From NCBI GenBank assembly GCA_015680685.1, contig MNCI01005578.1, positions 20,316 through 84,315 on the forward strand: 64,000 nt of DNA, in the 5' to 3' direction. This document shows, piece by piece, positions 22,955 through 33,087 of the stretch (the stretch's first letter is position 1; the number at the start of each line of letters is the position of its first letter). The notes beneath the pieces were generated by a model that did no database searches, was not told the origin of the DNA, and saw nothing but the letters and a program-made list of their open reading frames with translations. A program made the position numbers and the translations under genes. Source of the DNA: Gnetum montanum (taxonomy: Eukaryota; Streptophyta; Gnetopsida; Gnetales; Gnetaceae).

Positions 22955-23852
22955 TGATGACTGGTGAGGTACCCCTATGTCCAACCATGCAAATCACAAG
23001 CCTTCATGTGCAATCTGATCGAATTCCATGGACTTTGTAGTTTTCAGTGCACTAGTCTTCTAGGAAGTGAATCTTTGCCTTAAGTTCAATTATTGTCTTC
23101 CCAATTACACTTATGACATATGCTGGTATGGTTAAGTGTAATTGAGACATTTTATTTTTATCATTTTGTATTTTATGGTTTGGTGTTCAAATGAAGATAA
23201 AAGTAATTGGATTAACTAATTTAAATTAACTAATTAACTAGTGTCTAACTAGTCTTAACATAAGCATCTGGTCTTACTTTCCACACACATCCTAAACCCA
23301 TGTATCCACTACTGGGTTACCAAGCACTACGCTACTAGGCATACAAAGTAATAACATTCCTGGGATTACCAAGCAAATACGTGTTACACTTGAAGTGGTC
23401 GTACTTATGTGTTCAGTCTATCTTGCTTAATTACTTCATTAACTTAATTACTAGAAAATATTTGATAAATAATTGAAAACATTTAATAAATAATTAAAAC
23501 CATTAAATGCATAAATAAAATTAAATATCAAAAAGCTCATCTTTATTGCCACACACATTGTCATGCTCAGGTACAACAATGCTCGAATAAAGATCTATAC
23601 ACTTAATGACTCTTGTTGTGACCACTTGGGAGGAAAATTCTAACTTTCAAATCAACAAATTGCAAGAGCTTCACTACTAAAAAAATATTTGTTGCCATAA
23701 ATGCAGTTGGTGAACACATATTTATAGCTGAATACAGACACTACATTGACGAGGCCTTGTTGATGCATGATACGATGCATCAACAAGGCCTTGTTAATGA
23801 GGCCCAATCGACGAGGCTACATTGACATAGCCAGTCGAACTACAACTCATCA
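22955..23852 (-). mobile_element. 3' LTR of M1 (LTR C)
   Basis: TGATGACTGG at the left and CTCATCA at the right. It aligns along its length with LTR D, including the 'tcgaataaagatctgtacac'-type and 'cacttgggaggaaaattc' words. Several substitutions separate the two LTRs, most of them transitions, so insertion is not recent. Confidence 0.88.
23719..23841 (-). promoter_or_regulatory. TATA box and 14/20-bp palindrome array of LTR C
   Basis: TATAAATA on the minus strand at 23726-23719. Upstream sites start at 23744, 23758, 23778, 23792, 23806 and 23820 (steps 14, 20, 14, 14, 14). They read CATTGACG, TGTTGATG, CATCAACA, AATCGACG and so on, all within CpG transitions or one change of CGTCGACG. The first four match the spacing in LTR D exactly. 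Confidence 0.75.
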
Positions 23853-23865
23853 TACCCCCACAACT
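23853..23865 (-). other. polypurine tract of M1
   Basis: AGTTGTGGGGGTA on the minus strand, touching the 3' LTR. It marks the plus-strand primer and fixes M1's orientation. Confidence 0.75.
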
Positions 23866-24079
23866 AAATGAAAACTCATCCTTGAGTTCTTTTACAAAAT
23901 TGGGAAGGCATGGGATTATTGACTAACCTTTCTCAAACAAAACATACTGACTAAGTTGACAAAAAATGGAGTACTTGGGTGTATGGATCAACACATTACA
24001 AAAAATGATGATGTTCAGGACACAAAATTGAATATCATGACATGACTCTTCAAAATTGGATAACACGTTCCTTGATGGC

Positions 24080-26241
24080 ATGAAGTTTGGTGGAGAAGAT
24101 TAGATGATCCCAGGCAATGGTGGCTCCTAAGGTTTCGAAGGACCTTCATCGGCTTCATGCATGGGTAGTGGTTGAGGTAGTTTTTGCTGTCCTATTGCTG
24201 CTGCAGCTTTAGGTGGGAGGTGGAAAGAATCTAGGAGTGCTTTCATTTTCTCCTTCTTACTTCTAGGCTTGTGCACCATCCACGTAGCTTTGCCAATGTA
24301 GGTTGGAATGGGAACATCCTAGGGACACAAGATTGCTGGAAATAACTCTTTAGCATTGATGAACTAGGCAACAAACTATTTATGTTCAATGTAAAATGCT
24401 CTGACTATGTCCTTCAGCTCTTGGTAATCACTCATTTATTTAGCTAGGTTCTCAACAATTGATCATTGGTTTATGAACTGTGCTCTAAGAACTTTGAGTT
24501 TAGTGTTTGTAGCCTCAAGCTTTTGCTCAGTGTCTTTGTGGTGCTTAAACTCTACATTTTATAACAAATACAAGCTAGCCACTTATTTCTCTAACTTTGA
24601 TTATGGCTATTCGGTAGTAAGCATTACTAGGTTTTCCTAACGGAGATTGGTCATCTCCATGTACTCTGTCATTTCTTTGATTTGCAACTCCTTTAGGTAG
24701 ATCTCCACTTTATTGTAGGCATCAATCCCATCAATGATGGGCTACCAAACCTCTCTTCCTTGTTGGAGTTGCTGGAGGGCTTTATTGATTTTCACCTTTG
24801 CCATTTGGATGTGTTTGTCATTGACTTCCTTTTGTAGGCCAACTTGGTCTCTATAGTGATTCTTCACTTTTTCAAACTCGAGGGCCTTATTCTTTTAGGC
24901 GGTGAATCTTAATGGTAGACTTTTGGTGCAAGGCATGAATTTCCTCCATTGATAGATTTTGATTCTTAGTGGCCAATCTCCTTAAATCAGGAGTTACCCT
25001 AGCTAGCTGCTCCTATTGTTGATGAATAAATTCTTGCATTTGTTCCTTCTCAAGCCCTATCTGTGAGAGGACATGGAAAGGGCATGATTTTCCTTCGACG
25101 TTCATTTGTTCCTGCAAGAGGACTTAATTGTATCTAGTCTAGAATGTAGTCTACCTATGTACACCTGTCACATGATCCGTTTTTGGCTCATCTCACAGCC
25201 AATGACCTCATTCACAAATCCTACTCCCGAGTCGAGCAAAATGTATAAATACCCTGTTCATTGACATAAATGGGGTTGGCAATTTTCACAAAAAAGATGA
25301 CCTAAAGAGCATTGACTAGCAACCTTGGACGCTCGAGCGCACGTGATCCCTAGCACTTCAGCATCTGCAAATGCTTCATCCTTCATCCTAGGGTTAACAC
25401 TTGACCTACCATCTGTACACGCAACTGCGTTTTGACTGGTGCACTTTATTCTCTAAATCAATGCAATACAGTCTTTTGCCTTCCATTACACTGTTTACAT
25501 TATTCTGGTTCATTGTTTACATTTGCATCATTCTGTTCCATTCTTACGTTACATCTACGCTCTATTTACATATTTTGTGTTACGTTTGCTATGATAACCC
25601 CAACGCAAGCCATAGCTTACGCTCAGGGAAGTCCTTGGTTGATTTACGTGCAAACCATCCAAGGCACTCTACCTTCGTTTTTTCAGCTTGCCCTCATGCG
25701 AAGGCAGGGTCATCTGTATCTCTCCGAATATCTTCCGGCGTTTGTTTTCCTCCAGCCTTACATCGACGATTTCGAATAGTACAATCTTGATAGTGGACCC
25801 CAGCCTTCTATTGTTCCAAAAGAGATATGCCTCTCCCATGTATCATTCCCCACTGGTTGTAATGATTGGCCACATGGGAGAGGTTTGTAGTTGAGTCTTG
25901 ACATCTACTGAAGCTTTGTCTAAGAATGGTTCGAAGTTGATTTCTTGAAAAACTAATTGTTGGATTTATCAAGACTTGATAATGTCAAGGTAATCTTGAG
26001 TCAAAATGACTTCAAGCCTTAGCATAGGTCCAAGCACTTCTCCTTATTGTGATTGCTTGGTGGACACTTCTAGAATCTATTGGACAAATTCCACTTCGGG
26101 CTCCTCATGAAGAGGTCTCGTTGCATGGATTGCCTCTGGTAGTTCTTGGGCTTGTTCTTGTTAGCCTTGTCTAGCTTTGGGTTGCTTCTCCCTTGGTTGA
26201 GAGGGTTCTCCTTCCTACGGGCATTTCAGTTTTGGTGCCAT
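24080..26241 (-). pseudogene. extra coiled-coil ORF of M1 between integrase and 3' LTR
   Basis: A long frame on the minus strand, open apart from scattered stops and a shift near 24897. It starts MAPKLKCP at 26241 and continues through EAYLFWNNRRLGSTIKIVLF (about 25840-25770). It has long heptad-like Q/E/K-rich stretches: FEKVKNHYRDQVGLQKEVND (about 24870) and KDTEQKLEATNTKLKVLRAQ (about 24540). It ends with FPAILCP, GKATWMVHKPRSKKEKMKALL and a proline-rich tail. Athila elements often have an env-like ORF at this place, but I see no signal peptide or membrane segment. It is not Gag-Pol. I do not recognise the family. Part of it (25330-25800) has much more CpG than the rest. Confidence 0.6.
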
Positions 26242-26704
26242 TTGTAATCACAATGAGACCATGGGTTAACAATTGTTGTGTAACTTAAAGCAATTGGGAT
26301 ACCTTTATCTCTTAAGGATAGTTACACTTGGCTAAGTTGTGATTATGGTTGATTTAATTATTTCAATTATTATTTATTTATGTGCTATTGGTAATAATTC
26401 ATCCCAGAGGTTGTTGAAAGGGCTAACTTTTTGAAAAAATTAATGTTTGTATATTGTTAAGATTATTAACCCTTTGGGGGAGTTAGAAAAATTTTCAAAA
26501 CATTTCATCAATTTTTCCTTAGAAACCTTAAGGTTTATGGCCCCCATGATAAAGAGCTTACCTTTGGTAAGCGCAGGATCAAAAAATGGTGTGATTTGGA
26601 CAAACGATTGGGAAGTTATGGGCTCTAGAAGGTTTTGGGCTTTGAAAAATTTCAAAAACTCCCCATGTGTTATGAGGCAAATGTTAAATATTCCTAAGTG
26701 CATG

Positions 26705-26798
26705 GTGGTATATATAGGATTTATGCACTACGTCAATGAGGCCTTGTCGATGGGGCCTTGTTGATGCGGTCGGCTATGTTAACGAGGCCTTGTCGATG
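26705..26798 (-). promoter_or_regulatory. internal LTR-like promoter ahead of the extra ORF
   Basis: Palindrome sites start at 26731 (CGTCAATG), 26745 (TGTCGATG), 26759 (TGTTGATG), 26777 (TGTTAACG) and 26791 (TGTCGATG), with steps 14, 14, 18, 14. A TATATA box in the same minus orientation follows at about 26716-26710. It resembles the U3 of LTR C and D but lies inside M1, about 470 bp upstream of the extra ORF's ATG. It could be a remnant of an older LTR or a true internal promoter. Confidence 0.6.
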
Positions 26799-26819
26799 CA
26801 GTTGTTGCAAAATAAAAAG

Positions 26820-28260
26820 AATTTTTGAATGAAATTGGGGTCAAATGAAAGCTTAAAAGGCCAAGAATAATATGAAAACATGAGAAGAGGGTGTTGGAGC
26901 TTATAAATTTGGGAAAATGGAGAAAAAATGATTCCAGGGATGAATGAAATGAAAGGATAAGGAGCACTAAGTGAAATACATAATGGAATATGTGAAAGAT
27001 AGGATTGTAGCAATGTCAAAAGTTAGGAACCTTAACTAATCAAGATAAGAGCTATGAAAGTGGGTCCTTCCCATAGTAGGCTCATGCCCTTGTTGCCCTT
27101 GCATAACCTCAACTAAGGAGTCCGTGGGTCCTACAGTTGATTAATGGTCATGAAAAGTTAAGGACCAACCAAAAAAAATCTATCCAAGAATTGCAACACA
27201 TCAGACCAAGACATAGAGCATAACATAGAACATGGCAGTGAGGTGAGTTATGGCAACATGGATGGATGATAGAGAAGGTAGAATGGAGTTTCAAATTGAG
27301 GTCATAAGAAGTCCCTTGTGGAATTTGTGTTTAAAATGACCTGGGAAGATCCATCCTTAGTCCAGACCAAAACCATATGCTTTTAGTGACTTCACATCGA
27401 CACCCTAAGACTGATCCACCCACATGAGACACAAGAGTGCTTCCACAAGACAACCACTATTTCATAAAGAGAAGAAAAGAGAGAAGTAGGAAGTGAGAGA
27501 GGGCCTTAGTTAGAGGGGACTTTCAGGCATAAGTGCATGTCTTTCTAGTCCCATAACTAATGCTTGTAGCCTATTTATTTGTCCAAGGGGTGTGCTTTGA
27601 ATTCCCATCATTTTTAACCACACCATGTAAGGACTTATTCGTTTATTGTGTATAAGGGGTGTGCTTTGATTTCCTATCATTTTTTGGATGGGAACGACAC
27701 CATTCAAAGACTTTATTTGACTTCCTATTAATGGTTGGAATGGAATGGTAAGAAGTCCATGAAAAAAACTCAAGCACTAAAGCAAGTAGAAGTGTACAAA
27801 GAGTATTGAGTCCCCTTGAAGTCACACCCTTTATAAACCTTTGAATCCTTCCTAATTCTAGAACTACCAAGGTCACCGATTGATTAAAAGTTTCTTTAAT
27901 GGAAGGAACCTCAAATTCCCAAAAAAAGGAAAATTGTAGAGTTTATTAGATGGGTGGATGATGTGGACTCACTACCTGTTCCATGAAAAATAAACCATGT
28001 CANACACTTGAACAAAACAAAACAAAGTAAAATATATAAAAAAGTGTAAAATAATCAAGAAAGGTTCAAAGGTACTAATAATGGTGTAACATTAGAAAAA
28101 TTTGTAAAATAACTAACTTGTAAATAAAAAAAACATGAAAAACAAAAAAGTAGAAAAATTGAGAAGCCATTGTTAGCATGGATGGTCATCTCCCCCATGA
28201 TTGAGTTGAAAGGAGGAGATCCAAAAAATGGAATGTGGTTGTCCATCCATCGAGGTGGTA
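26820..28260 (-). other. M1 non-coding spacer shared with M2
   Basis: No domain is visible. Sequence order matches 21480-22950 in M2 (purine run near 27470-27500, 'cataactaatgcttgtagcc' near 27551, 'gatgatgtgg' near 27957). An N is at 28003. A duplicated 'aaggggtgtgctttgaattcc' phrase occurs near 27586 and 27655. Confidence 0.55.
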
Positions 28261-28379
28261 ATTGCACTAGCTTGTCTTAGCTCTAGGAAAGGTTTTACTT
28301 GTTGGATGTTGACCAACTACTTTTTATTTGGGCTTTTAGGCTTGTAGATCAACATGGCCCTAGAAGAAAAGGTTTGATC

Positions 28380-28490
28380 AATTATATAAGGTCCCTCCCA
28401 TAATGTTTGGAATTTTTCCTTTTGAGGTACATGTCTGGGGTTCCAATAGAGAACCTTATCTCTTGATGTTGATCTTGCTTGCATTGTGTT
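28380..28490 (-). pseudogene. M1 integrase C-terminal (GPY/F-like) remnant
   Basis: On the minus strand KVLYWNPRHVPQKEKF leads into QTLWEGPYIIDQ, the WxGPYxI signature at the end of gypsy integrases. Only this last part of integrase remains. The joined gag start lies immediately upstream. Confidence 0.7.
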
Positions 28491-28507
28491 TTAATGGGAT
28501 AATAGTT

Positions 28508-28730
28508 TCAATTTTCATAACCATCCACAATGGATTCTTCATGAAGATCTAAGATGTCCAACTTCTTAAGAGTTTTAAGAAACATCCTTGGCATAGATTG
28601 ATTAAGGGGCAAGACAATGTTGCCCTCCATATCATGCCATCGCAGTTGTTCATCTTGATGTAGGATAAAGGTGAAGTTTGGTACATACTCATCTAGATGA
28701 GTATATACCACTTTGCACTCCTATGGGACC
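28508..28730 (-). pseudogene. M1 gag N-terminal fragment
   Basis: VPNFTFILHQDEQLRWHDME then GNIVLP on the minus strand matches the P1 block at 9795-9885 (YPNFTFIFYQDEQFKW, DNIVLP). It follows the M1 primer site and leader (28730-28907), as gag should. It runs straight into integrase remnants, so some 3-4 kb of gag-pol has been deleted. Confidence 0.65.
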
Positions 28731-28907
28731 GATGGTTTAACATCTTTGTGCTTGTGAGAAGAAGAAGAAATTTTGCAAAATAAAATAAAATTATTAGTGT
28801 GCTTTTATAATTCTATGTATAGTGGGAATGATATTGACCTTGAGGTTCATACAACGATATCAATGGTATTTACTGAAACTTAAATAGTGCATGTTTCAAC
28901 AAATGAA

Positions 28908-28926
28908 GTCCCCAACAGGAGTGCTA
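28908..28926 (-). other. primer binding site of M1, tRNA-Asp type
   Basis: Minus strand TAGCACTCCTGTTGGGGAC next to LTR D. Against TGGCGCCGTTGCCGGGGAC it keeps the 3' GGGGAC end and most of the rest. Same type as P1 and M2. Confidence 0.65.
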
Positions 28927-28927
28927 A

Positions 28928-29821
28928 TGATGAGTAGTGAGGTACCCCTATGTCCAACAATACGAATCAGAAGTGTTCACATGTGATTGGGTCAAATTCC
29001 ATGGACTTTATAGTTTTTAGCGCATTAGTCTTGTAGGAAGTGAGTCTTTGCCTTAAGTTTAATCATTGTCTTCCCAGTTACACTTGTGATGTACACTGAT
29101 ATGGTTAAGTGTAATTGAGGTATCTAATTTTTATCATTTTTTATTTTATTGTTTGGTGTTTAAATGAAGATAAAAGTAATTGGATTAACTAATTTAAATT
29201 AACTAATTAACTAGTGTGTAACTAGTCCTAACATAAGCATCCGGTCCCACTTTTCACACACATCTTGAGCCCATGTATCCATTGCTGAGTTACCAAGCAT
29301 TACGCTACTAGATGTACAAAGTAATAACGCTGCTGGGATTACCAAGAAAATACATGTTATGCTCGAAGTGGTCATACTTATGTGTTTAATCTATCTTGCT
29401 TAATTACTTCATTAACTTAATTACTGGAAAACATTTGATAAATAATTAAAAACATTTAATAAATAATTGAGAATATTAAATGCATAAATAAAATAATTAA
29501 TCTATCCAAAGTGTTGCAAGGTTTATTAGAAAGCTTATCTTTATTACTACACATACTATCGTGCTCAAGTACAACAATGCTCGAATAAAGATCTGTACAC
29601 TCAATGACTCCAACTGCGGGCACTTGGGAGGAAAATTCTAACTCTCAAATAAAAAAAATGTAAGAGCTTTGCTAATAAAAAATATCTGTTGCTATAAATG
29701 TAGTTGGTGGATGTGTATTTATAGCCGAATACAAACACTATGTTAATGGGGCCTCATTGATGCATGATACGATGCGTCGATGAGGCCTCGTCAACATAGC
29801 CAACCGAATTGCAACTCATCA
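28928..29821 (-). mobile_element. 5' LTR of M1 (LTR D)
   Basis: 894 bp, TGATGAGTAG at the left and CTCATCA at the right. TATAAATA in minus orientation at 29723-29716. Palindrome sites start at 29741 (TGTTAATG), 29755 (CATTGATG), 29775 (CGTCGATG) and 29789 (CGTCAACA), with steps 14, 20, 14 and AGGCCT-like spacers. Confidence 0.88.
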
Positions 29822-29826
29822 ATTGA

Positions 29827-32800
29827 TAATAATATTAATAAAAACATAGTAGACATTCATAAAACATAAAGGAAATGACTTAAGAAAAGAGAAAATTAGA
29901 AGAAAAAAAAGAAAAATAACAAGAAATAGAAAACATATTAATAATTGAAATTTTTTTGAAAAAATAGAAAAATGATAAAAAATTTTAAAACAAAAAATGA
30001 AAGTGTACTTATTAGTTCCTAATTCAAAATAAGGCATCTTTCCCATGACTAAAATCATGGGTGAGCATTCAGAAAATGGACTGCACATTTCCTTGGTTAT
30101 ACACCATAAGTTTTCCATTTATCATCTTTAATGATTTAATTTTTTACTTATTAGCAGATTTAACATTGATAATAATCATGTTTTGATCATTTGGAGACAT
30201 ATCTTTAGCTGGATTACAAGGTGTTTTCTTTCTAAGGGGTCCAAACATGTTTCCTTATTTATTTTCTATTTTAGTTCTTGTATCTTCTTATTTAACATCT
30301 TCTTTTGGTGTATAGTCAGAGTGTAAGATGTTCTTCTCTAAGTTCTTTGTTTGGTTCACTTTCTTAGGACTATAACTAATAAGTGAATTAGTTATTTTCA
30401 TTCATCTTTTGAACAAATTGGTATTTTGATTCTTGAGCCACTAGGTGTTATTTGATTTAGTGGCTACAATGTAGACTTTGTTTTGCACATATACTTGTTT
30501 GTTAAGTTTGTTGTGGGTTGGTCTAGGAATCATGTTAATAATTTGAACTTTTAGCCCACAATTGCATCCTTTATCATTTTTAGTAATGCATGGAATTTTT
30601 TGTCTCTCCATAGTGATAGGTTCATCTTTTATGTTTTGTGTCAAAGTGGTTATGGCTATTGCATTTTGCATAGGATTAGGAGACGTTTTTGTGAGGAAGA
30701 AGGTTGTACTAGATTGTCCTTGTGCTAGTTCTAATAAGCTAGTAGATATACTAGTTTTATTCACATGTATGGAAATTGTCCTAAATAAAGATGTTTCTAA
30801 GACTTTTGCTAAGATATACTAACATTATCATTCACTTGTATGTTCATGGCACGTGGCATTCTTTTGTTGAGGTTGTTGAGGTTTTGGTGCTATTGCTTAT
30901 TGCATTGTTGGTGGTGACATATGTTGGAGGGAAGTATGAGAGTATTGAGTATGTGACAGAGGACAAGAGGTAGGAGATGGTGATCCCATAGGAGATGTTG
31001 AGGGTTAATGGTATTCGAAAGAGTAGTAGGAGTAATTTGAGGCATGGGAAGTAGAACCATTTGGAGCAATAGATTGTTAAATATAGTATAAATAAGAGTC
31101 TAGTTGACAATCAGGGTATTTTTGGTTTATTCATGGCATCCCCCATTACTGTGGGTTTTGCCATTATGGTTAATAGTAATCTTGAGGTTGATAAGAAGTC
31201 CGATTAGGATAGTAACATTGGTTGTAGGACTATCTATAATTACATTGGGGGTAAGGTAATCTTCTAGGCATTTGCTTTTTTATTAACTTAGGATTTAAAT
31301 TAAAAGCCCCAAACTCTTGTAGATGTAACATATATGGGCAATAGCCCTTTGGATATTCATATTGATAGATGTCACTTCCATCCTCCTCCTTTGTATCTAA
31401 GTTTGAAACCTCTTCTACTACAACTATTTTCTCTTTTTGAATGATAAGTGTCCTTACTTGTTTTCTTGTTCTTTTTCCCCTTCTTGTCTTGATTATTGTA
31501 TTCTACTTGCTTCACCTTTTCCTTTATGATTTTCAAGTTGGTTATAACTTTTTCTTCCATCAATTTCCACATCTTATCTACCCTTGCTTTAATCTCAGTA
31601 ATAGAATTTTGTGTTGGCAAGGTTTTATGTGAAATCAACTCATCAAAAGCTACCTCTTTTTCTTGATCATAAATATGGACCTTCCTTTTGTGAAAAGTTG
31701 GATCCTAGTTATATTCCTCTACATTCTCCCATTTAAATAACTCTCCTTCTTCTTTTACCTTTTGTTTAACTAGCCTTTATATCTAATGGGCTCTTAGTTT
31801 TGATAATTGTCCTTAGGCATAGATCCCAAGGGTCTCCCTTATATTGTTACAAAGTTGGTCTATGAAGTGGAGAAGTTACTCTTTTTGAAAAAAAAAAAAC
31901 CATGGCTTGGACATCTATGAAGTAGAGAATAATATCTATCCAAGGCTACATTAAAGGATTCATGTTTTTTTTTTTTTTTGCTTTCAACCTTGGATTTGTT
32001 TTTTTAGATTGGACGCTCTTTCATAAGTTTGGTATTTTTCATTAAAGAGCTTAAGCATTGTAAACCACTGGTGGATTGAATATGGTTCTAATGATCTATA
32101 CCAACTTTCAACTTCTTATATTAGTATCCTAGGAAAGAGATTAAGCTTTTTCTAGTTACTTTTAATATTTTGCAAGGTGCATGCATCATGGAAGGCTTTA
32201 AATAATGTTGTGGATCAAATTTATAGTCTCTCTTAAATTTAGGAATGTTATTCATATAAAGCCTTTTGATGCAGCTTTTCCTTTGATGCCTGTGGGGTAT
32301 TCGAACTACCTCCGTGATCTGTATCATGCTTCCGGTAGCTAATAAGGGTTCATCATCATCAGAAACATCCTAATGACAATTTCTATTTCTATTTATCTAA
32401 TTACAATGAAGTCATCTATGCTCACTTTGGTGCCTTTTATCTTTCCTTTGCTTTCTATTTCTATCTTCATCTTGACCCATTAGTGTATCTCTATTTCTAT
32501 ACCTACGTTCATCTTTGTCATAACTAGACATTGAAGAGAAAGAGGAAGATGGTGAACTGGGAGAATCATCATGGCTCCTATATCTTCCGCTATGGTCCTT
32601 GATTTATCTCTTCTAGGTTTCGAGGAGGTCCTAGGCCTTGAGGCCCTCCTTGTTCTAAGACTTGTTCATCCTCTCTAGGATTATCTGCATTAGTTGAATG
32701 TAGTCTTTGAATATAGCAAGGATTAGAATGAGCATATGAGACCCTTGCTTGTTGTGGTTCATTCCAATTCTTTTCAATATAAATACTAACATTACTACTA

Positions 32801-32840
32801 TTAGTGTTCTCATCATGTAATGGACGATACATCCTATGTG
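29827..32840 (-). pseudogene. M2 gag and neighbouring region
   Basis: Minus-strand gag that lines up with P1: MYRPLHDENTNSSN (32832), MNNIPKFKRDYKFDPQHY (about 32255), KMWKLMEEK and a lysine-rich KGKKNKK part (31570-31450), then a Y/Q/P-rich stretch (31370-30850) and MNKTSISTSLLELAQG (30764). From 30440 to 29827 only AT-rich sequence is seen. Stops and shifts are frequent. RT and most of pol are missing from M2. M1 inserted at 29822. Confidence 0.7.
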
Positions 32841-32965
32841 AAGGAGATATGTCTTTATATGATAACGTGTATATGACTTAAAATATTAATATTTTCAAAA
32901 AGATAAATCGTTAATGCTTTTACAATGATTGTTTATAATACAACTAATGTAGATAACTAGCACCA

Positions 32966-32983
32966 TCCCTAGCAATGGTGCCA
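32966..32983 (-). other. primer binding site of M2, tRNA-Asp type
   Basis: Minus strand TGGCACCATTGCTAGGGA, one base from the LTR terminus. It differs from TGGCGCCGTTGCCGGGGA at four places, all CpG-type transitions. Confidence 0.75.
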
Positions 32984-32984
32984 A

Positions 32985-33087
32985 TGATGAGCAGTGGGTA
33001 TCCCCTACACCCAACCATATGAATCACAAGTGTTCACATGCACTTTGGTGGAATTCTATGGATTGAACTAGTATGCACTTTGGTGGA
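32985..33087 (-). mobile_element. truncated 5' LTR of M2 (LTR E)
   Basis: About 103 bp starting TGATGAGCAG and matching the left ends of LTRs C, D and F ('ccaaccatatgaatcacaag'). Similarity stops near 33087, at the second copy of GCACTTTGGTGGA (first copy at 33040). The rest of the LTR is gone. Confidence 0.7.

Larger units (their letters stand above)
22955..29821 (-). mobile_element. complete Athila-like element M1, TSD ATTGA
   Basis: 6,867 bp with two LTRs (898 and 894 bp), a minus-strand primer site, a polypurine tract and perfect ATTGA duplications at 22950-22954 and 29822-29826. Order on the minus strand: 5' LTR D, primer site, start of gag, a deletion joining gag to the last part of integrase, non-coding spacer, an internal promoter-like unit, an extra ORF, polypurine tract, 3' LTR C. 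Protease, RT and RNase H are missing, so it is a deleted, non-autonomous copy. It lies inside M2. Confidence 0.9.

Noticed and set aside
25401-25790. 129- and 115-codon plus-strand open frames that look protein-like
   Set aside because: The minus strand carries the frame that continues from the extra ORF of M1 on both sides. The plus frames are short, begin and end inside this CpG-rich patch and have no family resemblance, so I treat them as shadows, though an antisense ORF cannot be excluded.
29819-30118. 99-codon minus-strand ORF with long hydrophobic stretches (possible env)
   Set aside because: Poly-A/T-driven phenylalanine and leucine content in AT-rich DNA at the M1/M2 junction; it crosses the insertion point, so it cannot be an original gene.
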